Part shown: one piece after another, positions 17,318 to 27,102 of the stretch | Layout of the letters: each line of letters begins with the position of its first letter | How positions within the stretch are numbered: the first letter of the stretch is position 1 | NCBI GenBank assembly: GCA_946558695.1 | Contig: CAMNTQ010000018.1 | Coordinates: 1 to 58,493, forward strand | Reading direction: 5' to 3' | DNA from: an uncultured Lachnospiraceae bacterium | GTDB taxonomy: Bacteria; Bacillota; Clostridia; Lachnospirales; Lachnospiraceae | Length of the DNA: 58,493 nucleotides | Made by a program: the position numbers and the translations under genes | Notes under the pieces: model-generated | What the model saw: the letters and a program-made list of their open reading frames with translations, nothing else | Told to the model about the DNA's origin: nothing | The model's database searches: none

Positions 17318-19345
17318 TTAATGATTTGTATATGTAAAATGCATATAATCTTTCGTTGACTTCCAGTTTCCTCCCCAATAAAAGCCCTGTTTTTTCCAGA
17401 TAGCTACGACCCGCGGAGTGATAGAATAGGGATCGATTCCCGGCTTGTATTTCCCTTCCGTCACACCGATCATCGGATTGGAATTCCAGTTCAAATCCAC
17501 AACGCAGCCATAACTGTGGTGCGAACGATTCCTTCCTGACGCCATACTCCTCCAGTTATAAGTATCCGTATCTTCCGCTCTTACCGGAAAACCGACTGCA
17601 TACATTTCCTGAAAAGCATTCATAAATTTCTTCTCTAAAGCTCTGTGCACCCGAAGCTGCATCGTGCCCGGCACGCCTTCTGCGTCCTTAATGGGCACTG
17701 TAATCGTCACAAGATATTGCTCCATCTCTGCTTTCGTAGTCGGAACTCCGCCCGGGAACAGTGCGTACAGCTTTTGTCCGTCTGTAAACGTCTCTTTCTT
17801 TACCGCCGAAAGTCCTCCGTAATATGTCTTAGAGCCAGACTTGCGGAATGCCCTTACCTTAAAATAGTATGCGACTCCCGGCTTCAGCTTCTTCGCCGTA
17901 TACGAAACTTTTCCCGCACCCTTTACTTTTCCTGCATAGACATACTTTCCTTCTTTCGCCTCGCTTTTATAGATCTCATAACCCTGCGCCCCGGCCTCCT
18001 TTTTCCATGTAACCTTTGCCTTAGTCTCAGCCGAACATTTTGCCGATTTGATCGTAACAGCGCCTAATTTCTTGTTTTCGCTCACGGCCGCAGACCATGC
18101 GCCGTATTCTTGCTTCGTCTTTGTTTTTTTCTTTACTTTTACCTTGACATTTCTGTAAGCACGCACTTTATAATAATACGTTTTTCCAAATTTCGCCTTT
18201 TTGTCGGAATAACTTACCTTTGAACCTGATTTACAAGTATATATTTTCTTGAATTTTCCCTTCGGCGATGTACTCCGGTATACGACATATCCCGAAGCTG
18301 CCGCTACTTTTTTCCATTTCAGATTAATCTTGGAATAACTGGAAGTTGTCTTTACTACCGGTGATCCGAACTTAATCTGAAACTTGACTGTTCTCGATCC
18401 TTTAAAATTCCCGATACCATTGATACGAATGACCGCTGTTCCCATCTTCTTATTATTGGAATAGGCAGCCTTATAATCTTTTCCTGATACCAGATTCTTT
18501 CCCTGATACGAAAGCGTCACTTTGGGCTTTACCTGTTTCCCGGTATAATCAACTGTTTTAGCTGTCTGCAGTTTGCACTTTTTGATATCTGCCGGAGTAA
18601 TCTGAAACTTGAGTGTCTTTGTACCTGTATAAGTATCTTCTTTTTTATCAGCTTCCTTTTCCTCCGTCTGGGCAGTTTCCTGATCTGCCCCGTCTTTCCC
18701 GGTCAGTACAATGGAAGCCTCGCCGGTTTTGACATTGTTCAGATACTCTATTTTATAACATTCCGGGGCAATCAGCTTTTCATTTTCCTCAAATCTGCCC
18801 TCCGCTTTCTCCAAATCTTCTGCCGCGGCATGGTATACGACTTCCACTTCCGGCTTTATTTCAGAACCTGTATAGACGAATTCCGTATTTCCCGATTTCA
18901 TCCTTACTTCTATAGTATTCGAACCGAAATCATAATGCTTTGCTTCGAAAGCAGCTTTATGTTCCATCTCTTTGGTCTCTTTTTTAACCTCATCGCCTGC
19001 CTCCGAGCGAGATACATCCTTTGTGTCTTTTGACTCTCCTGTCTCTTCCGGGTCTTCTGTCTCTCCTGATTCTTCCTTGTTTTCCGGCTCTTCTGTTAGT
19101 ATTGTGTCATCACTCTTTGAAGGTTCTTCCGGCAAAACGATACTATCTTCTTTTGAAGAATCCCCCGGAACTTCTTCCGGTGTGTTGCCCGGTTCAATTT
19201 GAGATGTATTGTTTGAATCTTCCTTTCTTTGATCCTCCGTCTCTTTTGCCGTTTCATCCGTCTTTTCAAACTCTTCTGCAGATACAGGCAGCGACGTACA
19301 CAACAGCACAGCGCTAATCAAAATCATGCTTAATCTTTTTCTCAT
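17318..19345 (-). CDS. Secreted M15 (VanY-type) peptidase with Fn3-like modules
   Basis: A zinc D,D- or L,D-carboxypeptidase-type enzyme acting on peptidoglycan stem peptides. The 675-residue product has a signal peptide (1-22), an acidic Glu/Thr/Ser linker (about 23-120) and a beta-rich Ig-like pair (two segments ending in FQIT and FQIK). Two Fn3-like modules (about 325-420 and 428-515; the YYYKVRAY and YYFKVRAF signatures) and the C-terminal M15 domain follow. Zinc ligands are visible as SxHxxGxxxD (His610, Asp617) and His669 in DYMHFTY. The ATG overlaps the TagF stop as ATGA, with AAAGGA eight bases upstream, so it is translationally coupled to polymer synthesis. D,D versus L,D specificity cannot be decided here. 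Confidence 0.88.
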   Translation of the reverse strand: MRKRLSMILISAVLLCTSLPVSAEEFEKTDETAKETEDQRKEDSNNTSQIEPGNTPEEVPGDSSKEDSIVLPEEPSKSDDTILTEEPENKEESGETEDPEETGESKDTKDVSRSEAGDEVKKETKEMEHKAAFEAKHYDFGSNTIEVRMKSGNTEFVYTGSEIKPEVEVVYHAAAEDLEKAEGRFEENEKLIAPECYKIEYLNNVKTGEASIVLTGKDGADQETAQTEEKEADKKEDTYTGTKTLKFQITPADIKKCKLQTAKTVDYTGKQVKPKVTLSYQGKNLVSGKDYKAAYSNNKKMGTAVIRINGIGNFKGSRTVKFQIKFGSPVVKTTSSYSKINLKWKKVAAASGYVVYRSTSPKGKFKKIYTCKSGSKVSYSDKKAKFGKTYYYKVRAYRNVKVKVKKKTKTKQEYGAWSAAVSENKKLGAVTIKSAKCSAETKAKVTWKKEAGAQGYEIYKSEAKEGKYVYAGKVKGAGKVSYTAKKLKPGVAYYFKVRAFRKSGSKTYYGGLSAVKKETFTDGQKLYALFPGGVPTTKAEMEQYLVTITVPIKDAEGVPGTMQLRVHRALEKKFMNAFQEMYAVGFPVRAEDTDTYNWRSMASGRNRSHHSYGCVVDLNWNSNPMIGVTEGKYKPGIDPYSITPRVVAIWKKQGFYWGGNWKSTKDYMHFTYTNH

Positions 19346-21936
19346 CTCTGGTATCCTTTCCAATTACGTATTTCTTTTATAATTCTTTCGCAATTTGAAT
19401 CATCTGTATATTGGAAAAAGTCTTCTACCCTGTCAAGGTATACGCGTTCCATTTTACATCCGTTATTGATCATTTCGCACAAACTCTCTATCAAACTGTC
19501 ATATTCCTCAACAATCGGTCCAAATCCCATCGTATCATATTTATAGATCCCTTCCTCATACTGCGGCGGCAGTTCATTGGGATGATAATATAATACCGGT
19601 TTCTTCATATACGCAAAATCAAATTGAATACCGGAATAGTCTGTCACCATCAGACTGGATTCCGTTAACATTTTCTCGTAAGACACTTCCGATACTGCCG
19701 GAATAATAGATGTATAATCATTTTTGTCATAATCGTCAACCTGTGAGCTTAACGTCGGATGTATCAGAAATACGATCTTATAGCCATTCTTTTCTGCCGC
19801 ATCCAGCAGTCTTTGATCATTGATCAGACAATTGTATATTTCAAAATATTTCGTATGTTTAAACTCTGGATTGTATTCCTTTGACGTTCCAAAAGCATTT
19901 CCTGTAATTACAATATTTCTCCTCCAGGTAGGTGCGATTAATATTTGTTTCTGGTCATTATTTTTTAATCCGTCATATCTTGGGCAGCCTGTCAGACGAA
20001 GTTCTCCCTTTTGATAACCGTATACCTTCCGGTTAAGTCCGGCAATCTCATATTTTGAGGCGCAAAAATACATATGCGTATTATCTTTTAACCGATTCTG
20101 ATACTGCGCTATATTTTGAATTGTTAATCCATGCTGAATACATACAATCTCAGCATTCAAAAGATTCTTTAAAAATCCCTGCAATCCTTTAAATCCGCAG
20201 TACGGCCACACTCCCGCATGCGTGGCAAAAACAATCTGCGTATTCAGCAGCACTAATTTCTGCCGCAATGATCCGAAGACCAATATCTGTCTTCTATATT
20301 TCTTTTTCAGTCTTTTGTAATCTAACGATTCTTTGGTAACGATATAATAACTGTTAACGTCCGGACAATTCTTTACACAATAGGAAAACAGATATTCACC
20401 ATTGTCTCCCGCTTTATACAGCTTGTCAAAAAACACCCAGTTTTCTTTTTTTCTGTAATGTTTCCGGCTGATCCAGTATAACAGCCTCAGTTTCACCGCT
20501 TCGATTCTTTTTGCGGATTTTTCCTTAAACAGCATTTTGGCAATCAATCCGGTTTCTAGTATGAACTTTTTCTTTGGAACGAGATCATCAATCCAAATTG
20601 TCTCGGATGAAAATGTTATGATCTTATCCTCAAAAGTCCAAAATGACCAATGACTTCTTTCCAGTCTGGCCGAAACTTTTCTGTGGAACTGGATAGGAAT
20701 GGTTATTTCCTTTCCTTTCAAGCGCCCTTTAAATTGTATTCCGGTTCTTTTATCCAGATCTTTTTTCGCTATTTCAAATTGAAATGCCGTGTAACGGTGA
20801 ACGGTCCTACCGAAAAAGGCGTCCAGATTATACAATTCTGTATTTTCCCATTCGCATTTTTCTCCATTCACCAATACTTCAAAATCTTCTTCGATATGAT
20901 CCAGACAGTAATCCGCTATAATCTCTCCATCAATAACAAGATGTTCCTCTTTATAATTGATTGCTTTTATACGCGCTTTCAGACAATCCACATCATATAC
21001 ATTTTCCCCGAACAAATACTCTAACTTCTTAGAATCAGCAGAACCGGTTCTCACCTCAAATTCCGGTTCTTTTCCATACTTCTCTTTTAGCAGCAGATAT
21101 GCGAAAAATTTAACAAAACCCTGTCTTTTGCGCGTTTCAATCAGATAGACATCGTCAATATACCGCGTCAGCTCCCGGACCTGATCAAAAAATATATCAA
21201 CCTGCTCATCACTCAGAACAAACTTATTTCTTTCGTTCTGATTCATAAAAAAACGTCTTAATATCATATGGACAAACAGTCTTTGTTCTGTCGGAGTCAG
21301 CTCCCCTTTTCTGGCGCATGGCAGAGCAAAATCCCTGAAATATGGAATATACCAATTTTCATCATATGGTTTTAAATAGTAACGCGCCTGCTTTTCCAGA
21401 CCTTCCTCTGTATAGTTCTCCATCGCCTTGACTACAGGTATCTGTTCTTTTTCACGCGTTAGAGCCAGCACGATTTTATCGGTAAAGAAAGGGACTTCTT
21501 TGTCCTCAATAGTTATTTTCTTTAATGTCTCTGTTTTAAAAATGTACCTTCCGAAATAAAAAGGATTCGGATTCATCCCGCCTGTTTTATACATGTCCGC
21601 TTCAGATTTTTCCTTCATTACCTTCTGTGACAAAATATCCTCATCCGTATTGTTAAGTACCCTTAATGCTTCCTTTATCCGATCCATGCCAAGTATATTT
21701 TTTTCATTGTAAAAAATCACGTACTTTGACATTGTATTGTTCAAAAACGAACAATACTGTTCATAACATTCGCCTTTTTCTCCCAAATGTATCTCTAATT
21801 CTTCTATTCCTTTTGCCCTATCTAACGCCTCTTGATTATTCTCAAAAAACTCTTCCCTGCTTTCTAAAAATATATTGATTGTTAACAGGCTCATAAAAAA
21901 TACCCTCTGCATGAACAATCCGATCGATTGATCCAT
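19342..21936 (-). CDS. TagF-like CDP-glycerol glycerophosphotransferase with long N-terminal region
   Basis: A polymerase-type member of the CDP-glycerol:polyglycerolphosphate family, which adds glycerol- or ribitol-phosphate to a lipid-linked chain on the cytoplasmic face of the membrane. Of 864 residues the last 400 are the transferase, with CIQHGLTIQN near residue 600, RLTGCPRYDG, ILIAPTWRRN, FLIHPTL and TDYSGIQFDFAY followed by KKPVLYYHP. The first 450 residues are not recognised; they have predicted beta-rich stretches and KWEN/Tyr-rich character like the N-terminal domain seen in other large Tag/Tar transferases. The ATG has AAAGGA eight bases upstream. It is the largest of four paralogs in the operon, so a likely chain-extending enzyme. 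Glycerol versus ribitol cannot be told from the sequence. Confidence 0.88.
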   Translation of the reverse strand: MDQSIGLFMQRVFFMSLLTINIFLESREEFFENNQEALDRAKGIEELEIHLGEKGECYEQYCSFLNNTMSKYVIFYNEKNILGMDRIKEALRVLNNTDEDILSQKVMKEKSEADMYKTGGMNPNPFYFGRYIFKTETLKKITIEDKEVPFFTDKIVLALTREKEQIPVVKAMENYTEEGLEKQARYYLKPYDENWYIPYFRDFALPCARKGELTPTEQRLFVHMILRRFFMNQNERNKFVLSDEQVDIFFDQVRELTRYIDDVYLIETRKRQGFVKFFAYLLLKEKYGKEPEFEVRTGSADSKKLEYLFGENVYDVDCLKARIKAINYKEEHLVIDGEIIADYCLDHIEEDFEVLVNGEKCEWENTELYNLDAFFGRTVHRYTAFQFEIAKKDLDKRTGIQFKGRLKGKEITIPIQFHRKVSARLERSHWSFWTFEDKIITFSSETIWIDDLVPKKKFILETGLIAKMLFKEKSAKRIEAVKLRLLYWISRKHYRKKENWVFFDKLYKAGDNGEYLFSYCVKNCPDVNSYYIVTKESLDYKRLKKKYRRQILVFGSLRQKLVLLNTQIVFATHAGVWPYCGFKGLQGFLKNLLNAEIVCIQHGLTIQNIAQYQNRLKDNTHMYFCASKYEIAGLNRKVYGYQKGELRLTGCPRYDGLKNNDQKQILIAPTWRRNIVITGNAFGTSKEYNPEFKHTKYFEIYNCLINDQRLLDAAEKNGYKIVFLIHPTLSSQVDDYDKNDYTSIIPAVSEVSYEKMLTESSLMVTDYSGIQFDFAYMKKPVLYYHPNELPPQYEEGIYKYDTMGFGPIVEEYDSLIESLCEMINNGCKMERVYLDRVEDFFQYTDDSNCERIIKEIRNWKGYQR

Positions 21937-21983
21937 GCATTTTCCTTTCCCTCATCATGTGTTTTTCGGTAGAAAACTTCTTT

Positions 21984-23639
21984 CTAAAATAACTTTTTGA
22001 TCACTTTATCCGTGGCATGACCGTCATAATTTGCAAAATTCTTTTCTACAAACTTGTAAATCTTTTCTACTTCATAATCTTCTTCACGAAGCGCCTGCAT
22101 CATCTCTTCAAACGTATCGCATACTTTTCCGGGGGCGCTCTCTTTTACGCTTCTGTGAACTCCCCGCGACAGCTCGTACAATTCTCTGTCCGGAGTAAAA
22201 AATACTACCGGTCTCTTAAGAAGAGAATATTCATAATAGTTCGATGAATAATCTGTAATCAATACATCCGTAATATAGTATAGATCATTAATATTAGGAT
22301 AAGATGAAAAATCTACGATTCTGTCCTTATATTTTTCCGGTATTTTTATTGCCTCCTGCACAAACGGATGCATTTTTATAAGAAATATCTTATCTTCTCC
22401 GCAATAATCACTGATATCATCCATGTCTAACCATGAATAATCATAATACGCGTACTTTTGTCCCGGTCCTCTGTATGTCGGAGCAAACATGATAATTTTT
22501 TTACCTTTCAGATTTGGATACTTTTTATAGAATCCCTCTTTAAACTCCTCAATCACGCCTTCATCCAAAAAGCCGTCCAGCCTTGGCATTCCAACCGGAA
22601 GAAATGCCTCTTTCTCTATTCCAAAAACTTCCGAGAATACTTTTACCAATCCATCTGATCCGGTCAGCACATAATCATATTGTTTGTGGCAGGAACCTGT
22701 CGGAAACGGCGAACCGTCTTTTCCAAACCTGCAGTATCCTACCGCCTTAAACCCTTCCCCAGCATGCCATACCTGTATTAATTTTGTACGCTTATTTAAT
22801 TTTAAAAACCCAAAAACAGGGACATAATCATCTACAAATATATAATCCTGCCTCGCAATCTTATAAATTACTTTGATCCAACTCATAATACTTTTATGGT
22901 TTCCGACTGCCTTGCGGAAAGAATATTCTATCTTATATTTCTTATCAAGCCCATATCTTTTCAGGCCGTCGTCTATATATTTTAAATTCCCCCACAGAGC
23001 ATCGCGGGTCTCGCTCATAAACAGAATATGCTTCCCGTCTTTGGGCAGAATACGCTCCCAAAACTGGTAGAATATTTTGATGGAAAATATCGCCGCAGAC
23101 ATATATATTCGGTCAAATTTGCCCTTTACGGTCCGGGCTTCCTGAACATAATGCCTTTTCTTCCAGCCCTCGTTCTGAATCATAAAGCAGCTTTTGAGCA
23201 AAAGCACCAAATACCTTTCGTCAACGGTAGCGCAAGAAAAAGAAACTGTATAGGCATATTTATCTCTTCCATAGCGGAAAATACGGGAATTCTCTTCAAA
23301 CTGATATGCTACGTCGTGCTCCGTATAGCAAAGATATTTTTCCCCATTCACTGTCGCTGTAATTCTCCACATACCATTATCCAGAAATTGTCTTCCTTTC
23401 ATCGCGGTTATGTTACAGCAAAAACAATATTCTTTATTTACATATTCATCATACCGAAGCGGAATCGCTTTTACAACCTTTGCATCTTCGATATGTTTGT
23501 GTTCATCCAAATCTATGCGGTCTACTAATTCCAGCCGGAATTTTGCGCGCTCCGTACACTCTGTACGAATCTTCATATGCAGAAATATTCTTTCCCACTT
23601 CAGTTCCGATACCTTAAACACAATTTCTTTTTTCTCCAT
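21984..23639 (-). CDS. TagF/TarF-like alditol-phosphate transferase (551 aa)
   Basis: CDP-glycerol glycerophosphotransferase family. The first 170 residues form a beta-rich domain (RVxLELVDRI-type strands) as seen before the catalytic part of TarF/TarL-like enzymes. The catalytic region (about 200-551) shows LFMSETRD, YIFVDDYVP, QVWHAGEGFK (active-site His), PVGMPRLDGF, FAPTYRGP, KMHPFV and VLITDYSSNYYEYSLL, and ends with NYDGHATDKV. It lacks membrane helices, as expected for a peripheral inner-face enzyme. It starts 15 bases before the end of the TagD intergenic gap and is followed 47 bases later by the larger paralog. Probably a primase or second-alditol transferase; order of action is inferred only from analogy. 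Confidence 0.88.
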   Translation of the reverse strand: MEKKEIVFKVSELKWERIFLHMKIRTECTERAKFRLELVDRIDLDEHKHIEDAKVVKAIPLRYDEYVNKEYCFCCNITAMKGRQFLDNGMWRITATVNGEKYLCYTEHDVAYQFEENSRIFRYGRDKYAYTVSFSCATVDERYLVLLLKSCFMIQNEGWKKRHYVQEARTVKGKFDRIYMSAAIFSIKIFYQFWERILPKDGKHILFMSETRDALWGNLKYIDDGLKRYGLDKKYKIEYSFRKAVGNHKSIMSWIKVIYKIARQDYIFVDDYVPVFGFLKLNKRTKLIQVWHAGEGFKAVGYCRFGKDGSPFPTGSCHKQYDYVLTGSDGLVKVFSEVFGIEKEAFLPVGMPRLDGFLDEGVIEEFKEGFYKKYPNLKGKKIIMFAPTYRGPGQKYAYYDYSWLDMDDISDYCGEDKIFLIKMHPFVQEAIKIPEKYKDRIVDFSSYPNINDLYYITDVLITDYSSNYYEYSLLKRPVVFFTPDRELYELSRGVHRSVKESAPGKVCDTFEEMMQALREEDYEVEKIYKFVEKNFANYDGHATDKVIKKLF

Positions 23640-23654
23640 ATTATTCCCCCACTG

Positions 23655-24071
23655 CTATTTCGAGTAAATATTATCGCTGGACAAATTCAGTTCCTCTTTT
23701 ATTTTTGTTGTCGATATCCCTTCTGTTCTGTCAAGATATACCACTTCGCAGATATCCCTGAGATTTTCGAATTTCTCATGTCCTTTCCAGTCACTTCCCA
23801 TGACTACCGTATCCACATGATAATTGAGCACATCGTCCCGTTTCTGATCCCACGTATTTTCCGGAATCACCAGATCCACATAACGGATCGCCTCCAGCAT
23901 CTCTTTTCTGGTCAGGTAGTCATGATATGCTTTTTTCCCTTTGACCGCATTAAATTCCTCTGTAGATATGGCAACAATCAGATAATCCCCGAGCGCCTTT
24001 GCCCTCTTCAATAATCGAATATGCCCGTAGTGAAGTAAATCGTAAGTTCCATATGTCAATATACGTTTCAT
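23655..24071 (-). CDS. tagD: Glycerol-3-phosphate cytidylyltransferase
   Basis: Makes CDP-glycerol from CTP and sn-glycerol-3-phosphate, the donor for glycerol-phosphate polymers; cytosolic. The 138-residue length is usual for TagD/TarD. The nucleotidyltransferase signature GTYDLLHYGH (residues 8-17, with His14 and His17) and the RTEGISTTKI motif are intact, and WKGHEKF matches the substrate loop. It sits in mid-operon, nine bases after the preceding TagB-like gene and 15 bases before the next. Its presence shows that at least one unit of the polymer is glycerol phosphate. Confidence 0.96.
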   Translation of the reverse strand: MKRILTYGTYDLLHYGHIRLLKRAKALGDYLIVAISTEEFNAVKGKKAYHDYLTRKEMLEAIRYVDLVIPENTWDQKRDDVLNYHVDTVVMGSDWKGHEKFENLRDICEVVYLDRTEGISTTKIKEELNLSSDNIYSK

Positions 24072-24080
24072 CTTTTGCTC

Positions 24081-25421
24081 CTAATCTTCGATCAATGCCA
24101 GAATTCTTTCTGAAGAATGGCCGTCGCAGCAGCACATAAATCTGTTTTTAAAGTCAACTATTTCCTGCTTATCAAAACGTTCGTCAATATGTTTGATATA
24201 ATCCACCATCTCCTCATTTGTTTTGAACATCGGTCCGGGCGTTATCTCGTCAAAATCATAATACAAACCTCTTTCATCAATATATTCTTCTATATCATAC
24301 GTAAAGAATATGATCGGCCGTTCAAACAAAGAATACTCAAACACAACTGACGAGTAATCAGAAATACAAATATCGGCAACAGTCATAAGTTCGTTAATAT
24401 TCATATTCCCTTCTCTTGTCATATCAAATGCAAAAACATTTCTATATTCTTCCAGTATCGGCGGCAGTTCTCTCACTGACTGGTGATGCTTAAAGATAAG
24501 TACATAGTCGTCGCCCAAATTCTCGGCAAACAGCTTTACATCTAACACATCCGGCGAAACACAGTTTGCCACTTCCCCGCGGAATGTAGGGGCATACAGG
24601 ATCACCTTTTTGTCTTTTGCCTGCGGAATTGCCTCATATAATTTTGTATAACAATTCTTTACAAACTCCGGCATAAAAAATTCATCTGTCCGGCTGATCC
24701 CTGTCGGAACGATAATTCCCGAATCTTTATCTATACCCATAGATTCCTCAAATATCCATGAAAGCTCCGGACTTGCAACCGTTACATAAGAATAATTGGT
24801 ATTCAGCGGATATTCCTTATGGCCTTCCGCTGTTTTTCCAAACTTTTTGTCCGCCGTACTCAGGCCAACCTTCTTGAACACACCGCAGCCGTGCCACAAT
24901 TGGATATAGGTCGTCTCAGGCCGAAGTTTCAGATATCCCATCAGGTCATTGGCAGTACAGATGAACACCGCCTTTGCCGTAGCCGCTTCCCGGATATACT
25001 CTTTTGCATTTTTATAATACTGTTCATCCGATACCACCCGCACTTGCAATATGAACGTCTTTACCTCATAATCCGTATTTTCTTTTATATAATTGCGCAT
25101 ATACTTAAGGCTCAGGGATAATTTGGCGCCGCGCTCCATAAATACCACTTTATGTTCAACAGGCTTTTTAGACTCTTCCGCATAGATTTTAGGAAAGACT
25201 TCTTTGATAAACAAACTTTTCAGTTCTCCGGCATATGCTGCTTCCCTGTCTTCTTCCGAATAATTTTTCTGCATGCGCTGCTGAAGCAGATTCATAATCC
25301 GCTCATTTTCCAATCTTGACATTTCCTCTTTTAACCTGATCGCCTTACGCTTCTCATAGATCTGGTAGGTTCCGTAAATTCCATGGGTCGTCAGATTATG
25401 GGCAATAGCTTTGATATCCAT
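24081..25421 (-). CDS. TagB-like glycerophosphotransferase (446 aa)
   Basis: CDP-glycerol glycerophosphotransferase family, TagB size class. A coiled-coil-like charged N-terminus (about 15-60) precedes an alpha/beta catalytic region with VFMERGAKLSL, AVFICTANDL, YIQLWHGCGVFKK (active-site His), VPTGISRTDEF, ILYAPTFRGE, LIFKHHQS and ICISDYSSVVFEYSLF, and an ending CDGHSSERI. The ATG at 25421 is selected because AAGGAGG stands five bases upstream; an in-frame start eight codons earlier would swallow that site. It follows tagH by 16 bases. It may place the first glycerol phosphate on the lipid-linked primer, but with four paralogs present assignment of steps is speculative. Confidence 0.87.
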   Translation of the reverse strand: MDIKAIAHNLTTHGIYGTYQIYEKRKAIRLKEEMSRLENERIMNLLQQRMQKNYSEEDREAAYAGELKSLFIKEVFPKIYAEESKKPVEHKVVFMERGAKLSLSLKYMRNYIKENTDYEVKTFILQVRVVSDEQYYKNAKEYIREAATAKAVFICTANDLMGYLKLRPETTYIQLWHGCGVFKKVGLSTADKKFGKTAEGHKEYPLNTNYSYVTVASPELSWIFEESMGIDKDSGIIVPTGISRTDEFFMPEFVKNCYTKLYEAIPQAKDKKVILYAPTFRGEVANCVSPDVLDVKLFAENLGDDYVLIFKHHQSVRELPPILEEYRNVFAFDMTREGNMNINELMTVADICISDYSSVVFEYSLFERPIIFFTYDIEEYIDERGLYYDFDEITPGPMFKTNEEMVDYIKHIDERFDKQEIVDFKNRFMCCCDGHSSERILALIED

Positions 25422-25437
25422 ATTATCCTCCTTATAT

Positions 25438-26256
25438 TTAACCAAAAATCCTGTCTATCAGACTTACTTTTTTATTCTTAATAATTCTTTCTTTGAATTT
25501 TTCATCCCGCTCCTTTTTCTTTTCGGCCTTCGACAAAGAATTATAACTTTCAACATAGTCCGCATAATGATCGCATACCGCCTCAATATCACCGTACTCT
25601 TTCAGCATTCCGCCTTCTAACCACATCGCGGAATCACAGAACGAACGTACCTGCGGCAGAGAATGTGAAATAAAGATAATTGTTTTTCCTTCGTTTTTTA
25701 ATTCCTCCATCTTATCCAGACATTTCTGCGCAAACCCTTTATCACCGACAGATAATGCCTCATCGATAATTAAAATCTCCGGATTCAGACACAAATTAAT
25801 GGAAAATCCCAGCCTTGATTTCATACCGCTGGAATATTTTTTTACAGGCTGATACAAGAAATCTCCAATCTCAGCAAACTCAATCACCCCGTCTACGATT
25901 TCCTGCACATGTTTTTGATTTAATCCAAGAAGCGCTCCTTTTAATTCTATATTTTCCAGACCAGTCAACTGACTATTAAGCCCTGTATTGATCGCAACCA
26001 GCGCCTGTTCGCCGTTCACCTCGATCTCTCCCTCATTGGGCGACGCGATCCCTGACAATACAAGAGCCATCGTTGACTTTCCAGAACCATTTGTACCTAA
26101 TATTCCGACTACCTGTCCCTTTTTTACCGTAAATGAAATATCTTTTAATGCATAAAAGTATTGCGTCTTTTCTTCTTTCTGTACTTGTTTATCTTTTCTC
26201 TTTAATTTATATATTTTTGATACATTTCTAAATTCGATCGCTATATCTGATTCCAT
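25438..26256 (-). CDS. tagH: Teichoic-acid exporter ATP-binding subunit
   Basis: ABC ATPase that powers export of the lipid-linked wall polymer together with TagG. The 272-residue product has Walker A GILGTNGSGKS (about 49-59), the signature YSSGMKSRLGF, Walker B EILIIDEALSVGD and the switch His in IFISHS. The signature and the GDxxF spacing are those of the polysaccharide/teichoic exporter group (TagH, Wzt). A short charged C-terminal tail replaces the long C-terminal domain of Bacillus TagH, as in Staphylococcus. It lies 15 bases after tagG and shares its operon, which supports the pairing. Confidence 0.93.
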   Translation of the reverse strand: MESDIAIEFRNVSKIYKLKRKDKQVQKEEKTQYFYALKDISFTVKKGQVVGILGTNGSGKSTMALVLSGIASPNEGEIEVNGEQALVAINTGLNSQLTGLENIELKGALLGLNQKHVQEIVDGVIEFAEIGDFLYQPVKKYSSGMKSRLGFSINLCLNPEILIIDEALSVGDKGFAQKCLDKMEELKNEGKTIIFISHSLPQVRSFCDSAMWLEGGMLKEYGDIEAVCDHYADYVESYNSLSKAEKKKERDEKFKERIIKNKKVSLIDRIFG

Positions 26257-26271
26257 GCTGACACTCCTCTG

Positions 26272-27078
26272 TTAGATCATATCAATAAAACGTGTTTTAA
26301 ACTTATACATCATATAACTCCCTACGAAAAAAAGTACAAGAGTAATAGCCCAAAAACATGCCATTGACCAACTATATTCCATAAATCCTCTGTGATAGAA
26401 AAAACAGTCCCGATACCCCTGGACAATGTAATAAATAGGATTGCACATAATGATCCTCGCAACTCTCCCATGGCCTATCCGTTCTATATCCCACAAAATA
26501 GGAGTCAGATAAAGGAGAAGCCGCATACAGGCCAATATCAGCTTACGTGTATCTCTTGCAAGCATATTAAGTACGGAGGTCGTCAATGACAGAGAAACCG
26601 CGAACACGATTGTACAAAACAGATAATACAAAAGCCCCAGCCAATATATATCCGGAAAATACCCCTGCGTAGCAAATATCACAACTACAATAACAAACAA
26701 ACAAAGATGATCAAACAGTTTCTCTAACACAATCGTCATCGGCAATATACTGACCGGGAATTTCATTTTCGTGATTACACTTATTTTTTTAAAGACCGCA
26801 TTACATCCGTCTGTAATACACGGGCTGATAAAAAACCATACTACCATCCCTCCCAGCATCCAGATCAAATACGGTATGCCGTCCACATCCTTTCGATTAA
26901 ACACATATCCAAAAACAAACCAATATGTCATAACCTGAATGATAGGATTGGCAAAGTTCCAGAACACACCCAGCTTACTGTCTCTCATATCCGCCAACAG
27001 CTCATATTTCGCTATCGAATAAATTCTATACATATTTTGAATATTCTCTTTCAAAACATATCCGGCACTTACAAACAC
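26272..27078 (-). CDS. tagG: Teichoic-acid exporter permease (ABC-2 type)
   Basis: Membrane subunit of the polymer exporter. The 268-residue product has the typical start (ELLADMRDSKLG, the coupling segment before the first helix), six membrane segments by eye, and the ABC-2 landmarks FKTRF at the end and CNPIYYIVQGYRDCFF in the last loop. The start is a GTG at 27076-27078, seven bases after AGGAGG; no ATG fits so well. Followed 15 bases later by tagH. Confidence 0.92.
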   Translation of the reverse strand: MFVSAGYVLKENIQNMYRIYSIAKYELLADMRDSKLGVFWNFANPIIQVMTYWFVFGYVFNRKDVDGIPYLIWMLGGMVVWFFISPCITDGCNAVFKKISVITKMKFPVSILPMTIVLEKLFDHLCLFVIVVVIFATQGYFPDIYWLGLLYYLFCTIVFAVSLSLTTSVLNMLARDTRKLILACMRLLLYLTPILWDIERIGHGRVARIIMCNPIYYIVQGYRDCFFYHRGFMEYSWSMACFWAITLVLFFVGSYMMYKFKTRFIDMI

Positions 27079-27102
27079 AGTCTAACCTCCTACATTCAAC
27101 AA